DNA of 64,000 nucleotides. It comes from Noviherbaspirillum aerium. GTDB lineage: Bacteria > Pseudomonadota > Gammaproteobacteria > Burkholderiales > Burkholderiaceae_D. The position numbers and the translations under genes were made by a program. The notes beneath the pieces are model-generated. The model saw nothing but the letters and a program-made list of their open reading frames with translations, had not been told where the DNA came from and made no database searches. This document shows, one piece after another, positions 34,528 to 42,841 of this stretch (position 1 is its first letter; every line of letters starts with the position of its first letter). Location of the stretch: positions 124,001-188,000 of the forward strand of contig NZ_VFAH01000010.1 in the NCBI RefSeq assembly GCF_008929045.1, in the 5' to 3' direction.

Positions 34528-36246
34528 ATGGGACGAACGCGATTTGCAGGTGCCATTGCAATATTATTGCTGTCGGCTTGTGGAGGAAACAATTCCGACA
34601 TGCCTACTGGCGGGGTCAATGCCAGCGCAAGCGCCAATGCCAATGCCAACGCTAATGCGGGCAACGCTGCAGCCTCCTTTTTCACTTCGGCTTACTCGAC
34701 TCCTTTTGCAATGCCGGCGGCTGCCGGTGTCAAAAGCTATGCGGCTTCCCGATTTCTTGAGCATGCCAGCTTCGGCCCGACCCCAGCTTCCGTGGAAGAA
34801 GTCAGGCAGAAGGGCCTCGCAAGCTGGATAGACAGCCAGTTCGCTCTTGCGCCGAGTCAGATTGACGGCAGCTTTACCGAGAACTGGAATTCGGATGACA
34901 CCCCGGGTATACGGGGCCGGCCATATCATGAGTACTTCAAGAAAAACTTTTCTACGCTGACCTTGTCCGCGCCTGATCAGTTGCGGCTGCGCACGACATG
35001 GGCATTGTCCCAATTCATTGTCGTCTCAGAACTGAAGGTACAGAGCTTTGGGGTGATCCAGTACTTCAACCTGTTGCAGAACAATGTGTTCGGCAACTTC
35101 GCCGACCTGCTGCGCGCCGTAATCAGGAGCCCCTCAATGGGTGTCTACCTCGATAACGTGGAGAACAAGAAAGAAGGCTCCTGCGATACCTGCTCGGTTA
35201 ATGAAAACTTTGGCCGCGAGCTGATGCAGCTCTTTACACTCGGCGTCACGAAACTAAACAAGGATGGCACGCCCGTACGCGATGCCTCCGGAAAGCTAAT
35301 CGAAACCTACTCGCAGGACGATGTGCAGGCCATGGCAAGGGCGCTCACTGGCTGGCAGACGCAATGGCCCCTGCCTACGCAGCCAGCGCCGCTGTTGCGT
35401 TCCCAGTATCGCTATCCGCTGATGGCGACCTGGACAGAGTCCCACGATACGGGGGAAAAGAAGCTGCTTGGCACCACGATCAGCGCAGGCGGCACGGCCG
35501 AACAGGATCTGGAAAAGGTCATTGCCATTCTGATGGCGCATCCCAACATTGCGCCTTTTGTCAGCGTTCGCCTGATTCAGCATCTGGTGACGAGCGATCC
35601 TAGTCCGGCATACATTGCACGAATTGCGTCCGTATTCGAGAACAACGGTTCCGGCGTGCGCGGGGACATGAAGGCAGTCATAAAGGCCATTCTGCTCGAT
35701 CCGGAAGCGCGCCGCGGCGATGATGCCGCGATCATGGAAACCAATGTCGGCAAGGTGCGCGAGCCGGTATTGTTCAATTCAGCCATGTTGCGCGGTATCG
35801 GCTGCACCTCGGCCCTCTACGACCCGAACGGCAACCTCTACATGGCCTACAATCAGCAGCCTTTCAATGCGCCATCGGTCTTCAGTTTCTTTTCGCCGAC
35901 TCATCGGGCTCCGGGCAGCCTGTTGCTTGCTCCGGAACAGAAACTGCTGAATTCCTCCGAATTCAATCAGCGGTTGGGCGGAATATCCTGGATGGCGACG
36001 GCTGCACCAAAGAATCTCAAGAATTCCGGCTGCAAGCTCGACGAGTTTGCGGCCGCATTAAGCAGGTCGAAGCGCGAATTCATTAATCTGGTCAGCGCGC
36101 GTTACTTTCGCGGTTCGATGCCGCCAACCCTCCGTGATTTTGCCGACCAGCTTCTCGACCAGATGTCTTGGGCCACACCCGAAACCAAAGCGGCCAACAT
36201 GATTCAATTCCTGCTTGCATCTCCTCCATTCGGAGTCATCAAATGA
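34528..36246 (+). CDS. DUF1800 lipoprotein
   Basis: 572 aa. The ATG at 34528 gives MGRTRFAGAIAILLLSAC, a lipoprotein signal with the Cys directly after LSA; a start at 34495 is also possible. A hexamer-repeat segment codes for (AN)n spacers (about residues 30-45). The rest is a DUF1800 domain (ASRFLEHASFGPTPASVEEV, NFGRELMQLFTLGV, QDDVQAMARALTGWQ, FNAPSVFSFFSPTHRAPG). DUF1800 and DUF1501 genes usually form pairs, as here, with the next ATG overlapping this stop. Their biochemical role is not settled. Confidence 0.85.
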   Translation: MGRTRFAGAIAILLLSACGGNNSDMPTGGVNASASANANANANAGNAAASFFTSAYSTPFAMPAAAGVKSYAASRFLEHASFGPTPASVEEVRQKGLASWIDSQFALAPSQIDGSFTENWNSDDTPGIRGRPYHEYFKKNFSTLTLSAPDQLRLRTTWALSQFIVVSELKVQSFGVIQYFNLLQNNVFGNFADLLRAVIRSPSMGVYLDNVENKKEGSCDTCSVNENFGRELMQLFTLGVTKLNKDGTPVRDASGKLIETYSQDDVQAMARALTGWQTQWPLPTQPAPLLRSQYRYPLMATWTESHDTGEKKLLGTTISAGGTAEQDLEKVIAILMAHPNIAPFVSVRLIQHLVTSDPSPAYIARIASVFENNGSGVRGDMKAVIKAILLDPEARRGDDAAIMETNVGKVREPVLFNSAMLRGIGCTSALYDPNGNLYMAYNQQPFNAPSVFSFFSPTHRAPGSLLLAPEQKLLNSSEFNQRLGGISWMATAAPKNLKNSGCKLDEFAAALSRSKREFINLVSARYFRGSMPPTLRDFADQLLDQMSWATPETKAANMIQFLLASPPFGVIK

Positions 36247-37625
36247 ATTCCATCCATACGCGCCGGCAGTTTCTGAAACGGGCAGCAGGGCTGGGAGGAC
36301 TAGGGGCCCTGGGCATTACCGGTGGCCTGGGGGCCGGGCTGGGAATGCTGTCGAACGCCTCGTTCGCGGACAGTACTGATTACAAGGCGCTGGTCTGCAT
36401 TTTCTTGAAAGGCGGATGCGACGGCAACGATATCCTCGTGCCCACGGACGGCGCCTATCTTGATTATGCGAAAGCACGGTCCGGCCTGGCGTTGGCAAGG
36501 GACAGCTTGGTGTCTCTGGACGGAAGCAGTGCCGGCCACTCCTTCGGTCTGCCCCCGGCTCTCAAGGAGCTTGCCCCGCTATACAACCAGGGGCGGCTGG
36601 CGATGATCGCCAACGTAGGCGCATTAATCAAACCCGTCACGGCAGGACAGGTGCTGGCCAAGTCAGCTCCGGTTCCGCCTTTCCTGATGTCGCATGCGGA
36701 GCAGGTTTCCTACCTGCAGGGCTGGCTGGGCGACGAGGACGCTAGCGGCTGGGCAGGCCGGGCAATGGAACTGATGCCGGCTGCGTTGAGAAACAAGCTG
36801 CCGGTCATCTCTTATTCTTCGGACTACACGCTGGTTCGTGGAAAACAATCCCGTGTTGCACAGGCCCAGGCGGAATGGGGCCAGTACTGGGGGCCGGCGG
36901 ATCTGGCCAAGACCAACGATCCATGGACGCGGATTGTCGAATCGATGGGCATGATGCAGTCGCGCAACGCGTTCGAAGCCGAGTATGCGCGCACCATGGG
37001 TGCAAGCTTCCAGGATGCGGTTGCCCTGACATCGGCAAATGGACGGGCAACGCCGCCTTCGATTAACTTTCCGGCAAACGATGTGGGCAATAACCTGCGT
37101 CATGTGGCTTCACTGCTGCCGGTATTCAGGGCGCAGGGCATCCGGCGGCAAGCCATCCTGGTGGACTTCGGGGTATTCGACACCCATGTCAATCAGCGTG
37201 GAACATCGGAATTTTCGCTCGACACGCAACTCGCGAATCTGGCACCGGCAATGGCGGCATTCGATGCCGCCATCAAGGCCGCCGGGCTGGATCAGAACGT
37301 CGTGACGCTGGTGATGAGCGAATTCGGAAGAGCCCTGCAGCCGGCTTCCGGGGGCGGCACTGACCATGGCTGGGGAAGTCACTGGTGGATCATGGGCGGG
37401 CCGGTGAAGGGCAAGCAGGTGGTTGGCAGCTTTCCTTCCCTGGTGCTTGGCGGGATCGATGATGGCGATCAATGGAAGAAGGGCCGCTGGGTGCCGACCC
37501 AGAGCAGCGATCAGGTGGGCGCATCCATCATGCAATGGATGGGTTTGCCTGCAGACAAGGTGACTTCCGCCTTTCCCAATCTTGCCAACTTTACGCAGAA
37601 GACCTTACCGCTGCTGCACGGCTAG
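36243..37625 (+). CDS. DUF1501 protein with Tat signal
   Basis: 460 aa. The ATG overlaps the DUF1800 stop (ATGA). The N-terminus TRRQFLKRAAGLGGLGALG is a twin-arginine signal, so the protein is exported folded. The DUF1501 body belongs to the alkaline-phosphatase/sulfatase-like superfamily (LVCIFLKGGCDGNDILVP, AMIANVGALI, VVTLVMSEFGRALQPASGGGTDHGWGSHWWIMGG). Family members often sit beside surface-anchored proteins; the substrate is unknown. Confidence 0.87.
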   Translation: MNSIHTRRQFLKRAAGLGGLGALGITGGLGAGLGMLSNASFADSTDYKALVCIFLKGGCDGNDILVPTDGAYLDYAKARSGLALARDSLVSLDGSSAGHSFGLPPALKELAPLYNQGRLAMIANVGALIKPVTAGQVLAKSAPVPPFLMSHAEQVSYLQGWLGDEDASGWAGRAMELMPAALRNKLPVISYSSDYTLVRGKQSRVAQAQAEWGQYWGPADLAKTNDPWTRIVESMGMMQSRNAFEAEYARTMGASFQDAVALTSANGRATPPSINFPANDVGNNLRHVASLLPVFRAQGIRRQAILVDFGVFDTHVNQRGTSEFSLDTQLANLAPAMAAFDAAIKAAGLDQNVVTLVMSEFGRALQPASGGGTDHGWGSHWWIMGGPVKGKQVVGSFPSLVLGGIDDGDQWKKGRWVPTQSSDQVGASIMQWMGLPADKVTSAFPNLANFTQKTLPLLHG

Positions 37626-37706
37626 GCCTCATCGCGCAATACCGGTCCGCAGACATGGCGCGGACCACGCGCTGACTTGACGACCCGATTATCGAGAGCA
37701 GGACGA

Positions 37707-39758
37707 ATGGAGACTCCGGAATATTTTGGAACTGACGGCGCGGACGTCGTCAATCGCAATACAGTCGCCCCTGGAACGGTCTGGGTGCGTTACCACGGCA
37801 AGGCCGGCGACGACAATATTACCTGGTCTAACGGCGAAGTCCTTGGCGGTCAAGGCAACGATACGATCACTCGCATCGCTTCCGACCAGGGCCATATGTA
37901 TGCGCAATACTGGGATGCACCTGGCGCGGTCCTGATCGATTTGGAGGCGGGCTATGCGCTTGATGGCTGGGGCGGGCGCGACACCCTGGTCAATATTCAG
38001 CATACCTCCGGCTCCGGGCATAACGACCAGATCTATGGTTCCAGCGGCGATGACTGGATCAATACCGACTGGGGCCGCGATTATGTCGATGGCCGTGGAG
38101 GCTTCGACATTGTCTCGATGGATGGAAAGGCCAGTGATTGGCAGATCAGCGCCAGCGTTGACGGACGTACCGTGATCGTGTCTCGCATCGGCGACTCGGA
38201 CCGGCGTTACAGCGAACTGCATAACATCGAAAAGCTTAGATTTTGGGGCTCCGGTGAAGAGTTGCTTGTCGCTAACCTTATCGACAGTTCGCAGAAGGGG
38301 CCACAGACCCTGGTGGAATCACCGTCGGTGCGCTGGAACGTGGCCATGCAGATTGGTGCACCGGTATCCATCACTTACAGCTTCACTGGTACCGTGCCGC
38401 AATACGGCAATGGCGACGCGGGGAGCGGAGTACAAGCCTGGACAGAAGCACAAAAGGCAGCAGTGCGCTCGCTGATGTCTTCCATTTCCTCGTATTCTCA
38501 GATCGACTTCATTGAAGTTGCCGATACCCAGAGCAGCTACGGGCAGGTTCGATTTGGCATTAATGAACAGGCAACGACGGAAGGCTATGCTTTCCTGCCG
38601 AAGCCCGAATTCGGCGACCTTGCCGGAGACGTCTGGTTAAATACCGCTACTGCAGCCAACCTGTCTGACGGTAGCCGCGGAAAAGTCGTGCTGCTGCACG
38701 AGCTTGCTCACGCGTTGGGTCTGAAACACCCGTTGGACGGCTCATATACCGGTTCGATGCCCATTCTAGTAAGTGAGGAAAACGATAGCCGTTACACCGT
38801 CATGTCATCCAATGACGTGATGAACGGGACACCTCGCATTGACTTGGGCGTGTACGATGTGTCGGCGTTGCGCTGGCTGTACGGCAGCCGTGCCGTAAAT
38901 ACCGGGAACGACAGGTATTCATTCACCGATGACAGCGGCCGGCTGCAGAAAGTCATTGTTGATGACGGCGGATACAACGTCATCGACGTCTCGGCGGTCA
39001 GCGCCGGTGCGCGGATCGATCTGCGACCGGGAAAGCTGAGTTCAATCGGACGCGACAGGGAGGATGCAGCCGTCGTAGACAATATTGGCATCGCGTTCGG
39101 CACCACGATTGCGACCGTGGTGGCGACAAGACTTGATGATGTAATCATCGGCAATTCCGCAGGCAACGCCATATTCGGCTTAGACGGTAACGACTATATA
39201 GATGGTCAGGCTGGACTGGACACCGCAATTTATGCAGGACGTCGCGCAGATTACGCAGTCAATGTCTCAAGCTATTCGGGTGCATTAACCGTCGCGGCGC
39301 TGGATGGGGTTGAGGGCAGCGACACGCTTTTGAACACCGAGCGCTTGCAGTTTGCGGACATCAATGTGGCGCTTGACGGCAGCGCAGCCGCGTCCTATCG
39401 CCTGTATCAGGCGGCATTCGTACGCAAGCCGGATCTCGCCGGACTAGGGTACTGGATTGCCCAGTCCGATAAGGGCATGACGCTGCAGGGGGCAGCATGG
39501 AATTTCTTGGCATCGGCTGAATTTCAGCAGAAATACGGAGCGACCCTGCCTGACCGAGATTTCATTAGCGCACTCTATGCTAACTCGCTCGGACGCGTGC
39601 CCGATCAAGCGGGTTACGACTACTGGCTTGACTTGCTCAGTCGCGGTGTAGTCAGCCGACATGGAATGTTAGCCGAATTCAGTGAAAGCGCGGAGAACCA
39701 GGCGAAGGTAATGGGTTCCATTCAGAATGGCGTCGAATTCCATCCGTTCATTGCCTAA
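37707..39758 (+). CDS. M10 (serralysin-type) metalloprotease with RTX repeats and C-terminal DUF4214
   Basis: 683 aa from the ATG at 37707, preceded by AGGA; a TTG at 37677 would add 10 residues. RTX-like blocks occur near the N-terminus (GKAGDDNITWSNGEVLGGQGNDTI). The catalytic zinc motif is H331-E-L-A-H335-A-L-G-L-K-H341 with the Met-turn at M366 (VMSS). After the serralysin-like region (YDVSALRWLYG, ...GLDGNDYIDGQAGLDTAIYAG) the last 140 residues are two DUF4214 units (YRLYQAAFVRKPDLAGLGYW, LYANSLGRVPDQAGYDYW). No signal peptide; type I secretion is likely. A sister gene starts at 62628. Confidence 0.85.
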   Translation: METPEYFGTDGADVVNRNTVAPGTVWVRYHGKAGDDNITWSNGEVLGGQGNDTITRIASDQGHMYAQYWDAPGAVLIDLEAGYALDGWGGRDTLVNIQHTSGSGHNDQIYGSSGDDWINTDWGRDYVDGRGGFDIVSMDGKASDWQISASVDGRTVIVSRIGDSDRRYSELHNIEKLRFWGSGEELLVANLIDSSQKGPQTLVESPSVRWNVAMQIGAPVSITYSFTGTVPQYGNGDAGSGVQAWTEAQKAAVRSLMSSISSYSQIDFIEVADTQSSYGQVRFGINEQATTEGYAFLPKPEFGDLAGDVWLNTATAANLSDGSRGKVVLLHELAHALGLKHPLDGSYTGSMPILVSEENDSRYTVMSSNDVMNGTPRIDLGVYDVSALRWLYGSRAVNTGNDRYSFTDDSGRLQKVIVDDGGYNVIDVSAVSAGARIDLRPGKLSSIGRDREDAAVVDNIGIAFGTTIATVVATRLDDVIIGNSAGNAIFGLDGNDYIDGQAGLDTAIYAGRRADYAVNVSSYSGALTVAALDGVEGSDTLLNTERLQFADINVALDGSAAASYRLYQAAFVRKPDLAGLGYWIAQSDKGMTLQGAAWNFLASAEFQQKYGATLPDRDFISALYANSLGRVPDQAGYDYWLDLLSRGVVSRHGMLAEFSESAENQAKVMGSIQNGVEFHPFIA

Positions 39759-39891
39759 ATGTAAATGCTCCCGTGCATGCATAGGACCGCAAAACGGGGC
39801 ATGAAAATGACTATCGCATTTCGTGTTCGACAATGATGCTTCCAGCATCGCCGGCAATCAAGCAAGTAAAGCCGTATCGAAACGAGCTCAG

Positions 39892-40725
39892 CTAAACAGG
39901 CTCGATTTCCGACGCCGCATTCGAAGAAGCTGCACGCTGGCGAAGAAAACTTCTGACCGGAGCATGGCGGACGCGCCGCATCAATGGATATGCCGCATGC
40001 CATAGGCCAGAGAGCGGGCCGCACTGAAGACGAAGTTGTGCCGTAAAGTTCACGAGCGTTGCCCCGTCATAGCAGGTCCGGGGAATGTCCTCCAGCGGCG
40101 ATGAACTCAAATACGCTGAACGAGACACCGTGTATTGATAGCGAAAGCCGGCCTTCCTGGCGATCTCGCGCGAGGTGTCATTGGAGTAGCCCCATGGCCA
40201 TGCAAGGTGCCGGAAACACGTTCTTGGCAATGCCAGTTCGGTAGACAACAGGTCGAGGGAAGTCGTCAGGTCGGCTTTGAGTTGCGACTCGGTGTAATCA
40301 GTTGATTGGGCATGCGCATGCGTATGGGAATGGACTTCCATCAAGCCGCTTGCTTGCAGATTGCGCAGCTGCTCCCACGTCAAGAAGTTTGCATCGTCCG
40401 TGCTTGAAGAGCCTGGATGGCTGCCTGACTGACGCATGTGCCTGGTGGCGACGAAGCAGATCGAATGGAAATTCAGATCCTTGAGAACAGGAAAAGCGTT
40501 TGAAGCGACGCTTTCATATCCATCGTCAAAGGTCAGAAGAAAAGATTTGGCCGGAAACTTGTTTTGCCGATTCGCATAGAACGCGAACTCGTTTGTCGTC
40601 AGAGACCGCCATCCATGATCCGCCAGCCAGTTCATGTGCTGGCCGAATGTGGCTGGCTCCGTGGAGGTGGAAAGGCCGTCGTTATCAATGCGGTGATAAG
40701 TGAGAATCGGGATTGCCTGCGACAT
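39892..40725 (-). CDS. Polysaccharide deacetylase (CE4/NodB family)
   Basis: 277 aa with motif 1 TFDDGY (D67, D68) and motif 2 H132-S-H-T-H136, the metal-binding triad of CE4 enzymes, plus WPWGYSND as motif 3. No signal peptide is evident, so it may act in the cytoplasm or be exported by an unusual route. Substrates of the family are N- or O-acetylated glycans such as poly-N-acetylglucosamine or peptidoglycan. It is convergent with the protease gene and has no obvious operon partner. Confidence 0.85.
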   Translation of the reverse strand: MSQAIPILTYHRIDNDGLSTSTEPATFGQHMNWLADHGWRSLTTNEFAFYANRQNKFPAKSFLLTFDDGYESVASNAFPVLKDLNFHSICFVATRHMRQSGSHPGSSSTDDANFLTWEQLRNLQASGLMEVHSHTHAHAQSTDYTESQLKADLTTSLDLLSTELALPRTCFRHLAWPWGYSNDTSREIARKAGFRYQYTVSRSAYLSSSPLEDIPRTCYDGATLVNFTAQLRLQCGPLSGLWHAAYPLMRRVRHAPVRSFLRQRAASSNAASEIEPV

Positions 40726-40889
40726 TTGCCCCCTCCAGATAAATTTTATTGTTCTTCTATCGTATTAACTGACTGGAGGTTACATTTGCTCTTGGTCAAA
40801 TTTGATATACGGCACTATTTAATCATGTCAATTTAATCGAGGGGGTTTCGTTATTCCGGGTTAGGTATGTCAGCAAGCTGACACATATT

Positions 40890-40925
40890 CATGGGATTGT
40901 TCGGTACTTTTGCTTAAGTGACACT
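40890..40925 (+). promoter_or_regulatory. TATGGGA-type promoter of WYL-like copy III
   Basis: CATGGGAT (40890-40897) joins TTGTTC (40897-40902), with GACACT (40920-40925) after 17 bases. The nested inverted repeats of copies I and II are absent except for the AGGTAGCCAAGGAATCGC end that carries the Shine-Dalgarno. Confidence 0.4.
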
Positions 40926-40958
40926 CGACCAAATCAGGTAGCCAAGGAATCGCCACCC

Positions 40959-41252
40959 ATGTCGAGCATCATCGAACAAGCCATCGCAGCAAAGCGCAAG
41001 CTGAAGCTCTACTACATCGGTTACAGCCGTACCGTCGAACCCTATGCCTACGGCTTATGCCCCGACGGACTGCCTCTGCTGCTGTGCTTCCAGACCGAAG
41101 TGCAAGGGAGCGTGCGCACACCCAACAACTGGTATCTGGTGCGCCCGCATGAGCAGGTGATGATCAAGATGCTGGAAGACTCGTTCACACGGTTTCAGCC
41201 CGGCTATATCCGCAATCATCCGGCGTTCCATACCGTGCTGATCCAGGTGTAA
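40959..41252 (+). CDS. Small WYL-like protein, copy III
   Basis: 97 aa, very close to copy II (MSSIIEQAIAAKRKLKLYYIGY, RTVEPYAYG, full C-terminus ending HTVLIQV). It is followed not by a Cys-tail gene but by a further, more divergent WYL-like copy at 41649, so this module carries two of them. Confidence 0.65.
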   Translation: MSSIIEQAIAAKRKLKLYYIGYSRTVEPYAYGLCPDGLPLLLCFQTEVQGSVRTPNNWYLVRPHEQVMIKMLEDSFTRFQPGYIRNHPAFHTVLIQV

Positions 41253-41328
41253 GCACATGCTTCCTGGCTATCCTCTATGTGATTGCGAACCGCGCGGCGG
41301 TAACGGGCCAGAGAAGTTTGGCGCTGCC

Positions 41329-41353
41329 AGAGCGGTTTCGGCTTGACTGTACT
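41329..41353. repeat. End sequence of an R2-type element
   Basis: AGAGCGGTTTCGGCTTGACT, continuing TGTACT, matches the start of 49576-49600 and resembles the ends of the element at 4277. The other end is not clear. The remaining bases of 41253-41648 hold no supported gene. Confidence 0.4.
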
Positions 41354-41578
41354 AGGGGAGGCCGAGAAGATTTGTTCGCAGGGCGGAGGCAGGATCTCGC
41401 AGACCCCTGGTTTGCGCTTGTAGCTATCGCCAACCGGTACTACTGGGAAAGCCCTGAAGTCCTTCGCTTCATTCCGTGGCGAGCGGTTTTCGGCAGCATC
41501 GTTGGAGGCGATCTGCGCGGTTTTAACCGAATCGTTATTGAATCTACTTAATCGCAACGATGGAGCCGGCTCACATAG

Positions 41579-41631
41579 ATATGGGATTGGCACCCAACAT
41601 TGGTTACATGAAACTATGGTCAACCAGGTAG
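41579..41631 (+). promoter_or_regulatory. TATGGGA-type promoter before WYL-like copy IV
   Basis: ATATGGGATTGG (41579-41590) with TTGGCA and GAAACT 17 bases apart as in copies I and II. The inverted repeats have diverged: CTACC is gone, but TGGTT (41601-41605) still matches AACCA (41622-41626). Confidence 0.42.
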
Positions 41632-41648
41632 CCAAGGAATCGCCACCC

Positions 41649-41942
41649 ATGTCGAGCATCATCAAGCAGGCCATTGAGCGCAGAACCAAGCTCAGGCTAT
41701 ACCACGACGGAAAAAGCTTTATCGCCGAACCTTATGCGTTCGGCATCGATGTGAATGGGGTGCCGTTGCTGCTGTGCTTTCAGACCGATGGTCTTGATAT
41801 GCACGAAAAACGCGATAGCTGGAGAGTCATCGCGCTTGCCGATCTGATGTCCATCGAGCCCGTCAACGTGGCTTGCGGCCAGGTTCGAGCGGACTATGTC
41901 CGCAACCATCCGGCATTCCATACCGTCCTGGTCCAGGTATAG
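41649..41942 (+). CDS. Small WYL-like protein, copy IV (divergent)
   Basis: 97 aa. The two ends are conserved with the other copies (MSSIIKQAIERRTKLRLYHDG, AEPYAFGIDVNGVPLLLCFQT, and VRNHPAFHTVLVQV) while the middle is different (DGLDMHEKRDSWRVIALADLMSIEPVN). The R of RTVEP is replaced (FIAEP). This keeps the WYL-like pattern and shows which positions are constrained. It is followed by Cys-tail copy III. Confidence 0.62.
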   Translation: MSSIIKQAIERRTKLRLYHDGKSFIAEPYAFGIDVNGVPLLLCFQTDGLDMHEKRDSWRVIALADLMSIEPVNVACGQVRADYVRNHPAFHTVLVQV

Positions 41943-42035
41943 GCAGCCGCGCCCTGACGCTCCCGCTCATCCTGCGTGCAAGGGACCAGCAAAAATCATA
42001 GAACGACAAGTGTTCTGCTGCGGCTTTTGCGAGGT

Positions 42036-42094
42036 TATACTTTTTTCCGAAACACAATAAGGCAAAACGGTTGTTCTCACGGAGACAGGAACAA
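42036..42094 (+). promoter_or_regulatory. Promoter and start-codon hairpin of Cys-tail copy III
   Basis: TATACT at 42036-42041, the shared leader AACACAATAAGGCAAAACGG, then TTGTTC (42071-42076) and GAACAA (42089-42094). Confidence 0.48.
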
Positions 42095-42504
42095 TGACAG
42101 ATGCGTGGCATGAAGTTCAGCAAGCAATACGGGCATTGCGAAAGAATGGGGACATACGGCAGCGGCTGATCGAAGCCTACCGGGCGCTGGTCAGGATAAA
42201 GGTAAAGAACCTGCCGAGCGAAGTGCGGCATGACCATGCGCGGCTGATCGGTACGATCGACACGCGATCGACTGAGCGTATCGGTGCCGAGATTCGTGAC
42301 AGGGTAACGGCCATGACGCCGGCCCAACTCAGCGAGGCGGTGCATCGGATTGTCACGTTACATGACGCACTGCGGGCGTATCAGCCCGCCATAGCACCTA
42401 CACGGCAAAAGCAAGCGGCGTGCAGCGCATTGCTGAAGAAGGAAGGGCAAGCAGAGCTAGACCCGAGTACCTGCGTGGACTGCACGCAATGCCGGCTGTT
42501 CTAA
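42094..42504 (+). CDS. Cys-tail family protein, copy III
   Basis: 136 aa, same family as 21114 and 33524, with the full CVDCTQCRLF tail. No pseudo-receiver gene follows; the next 337 bases are non-coding up to the DUF4214 gene. Conserved blocks across copies (AIRALRK, LIEAYRALVRI, LSEAVHRI, LRAYQP, ACSALLKKEG) suggest a helical bundle with a metal-binding or disulfide tail. Confidence 0.68.
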   Translation: MTDAWHEVQQAIRALRKNGDIRQRLIEAYRALVRIKVKNLPSEVRHDHARLIGTIDTRSTERIGAEIRDRVTAMTPAQLSEAVHRIVTLHDALRAYQPAIAPTRQKQAACSALLKKEGQAELDPSTCVDCTQCRLF

Positions 42505-42714
42505 TCCTTCCGATGGATCGGTTGCATTGGATGCCTTCTTAAGAATCGGCCATCATCCGATGCACCGCATCGGTTAAGCAAGCACGTATCCAACCTCGTT
42601 CCAGCAGGGCAACCACACTCCGATCCCCGAGCTCCGGAGGGCCTTGCTTTTCTGTCATCAATATCGCCGCTAAGTATTGAATCATACGGAACTAAAAGTT
42701 AAAAATACTTAGTT

Positions 42715-42750
42715 TATGGGATACGGATGGTATTTCCTATCAGATACACT
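42715..42750 (+). promoter_or_regulatory. TATGGGA-type promoter of the giant DUF4214 gene
   Basis: TATGGGAT (42715-42722), then TACACT (42745-42750) with the same 22-base offset as at 29063; both promoters also share ATTTCCTNTC in the spacer. The preceding part of the 42505-42841 gap contains no gene. Confidence 0.45.
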
Positions 42751-42841
42751 TTGCCGCGATGAAACTTTTGCGACCCGCCCTGCCGGTTCGCTCACCTCCG
42801 CACGCAGTTCTTCCACATCCCCATCCCGTACGAAAGACATC

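Noticed and set aside
41279-41551. A 90-codon frame between WYL-like copies III and IV
   Set aside because: It crosses an R2-type repeat end and has no conserved feature or ribosome site.
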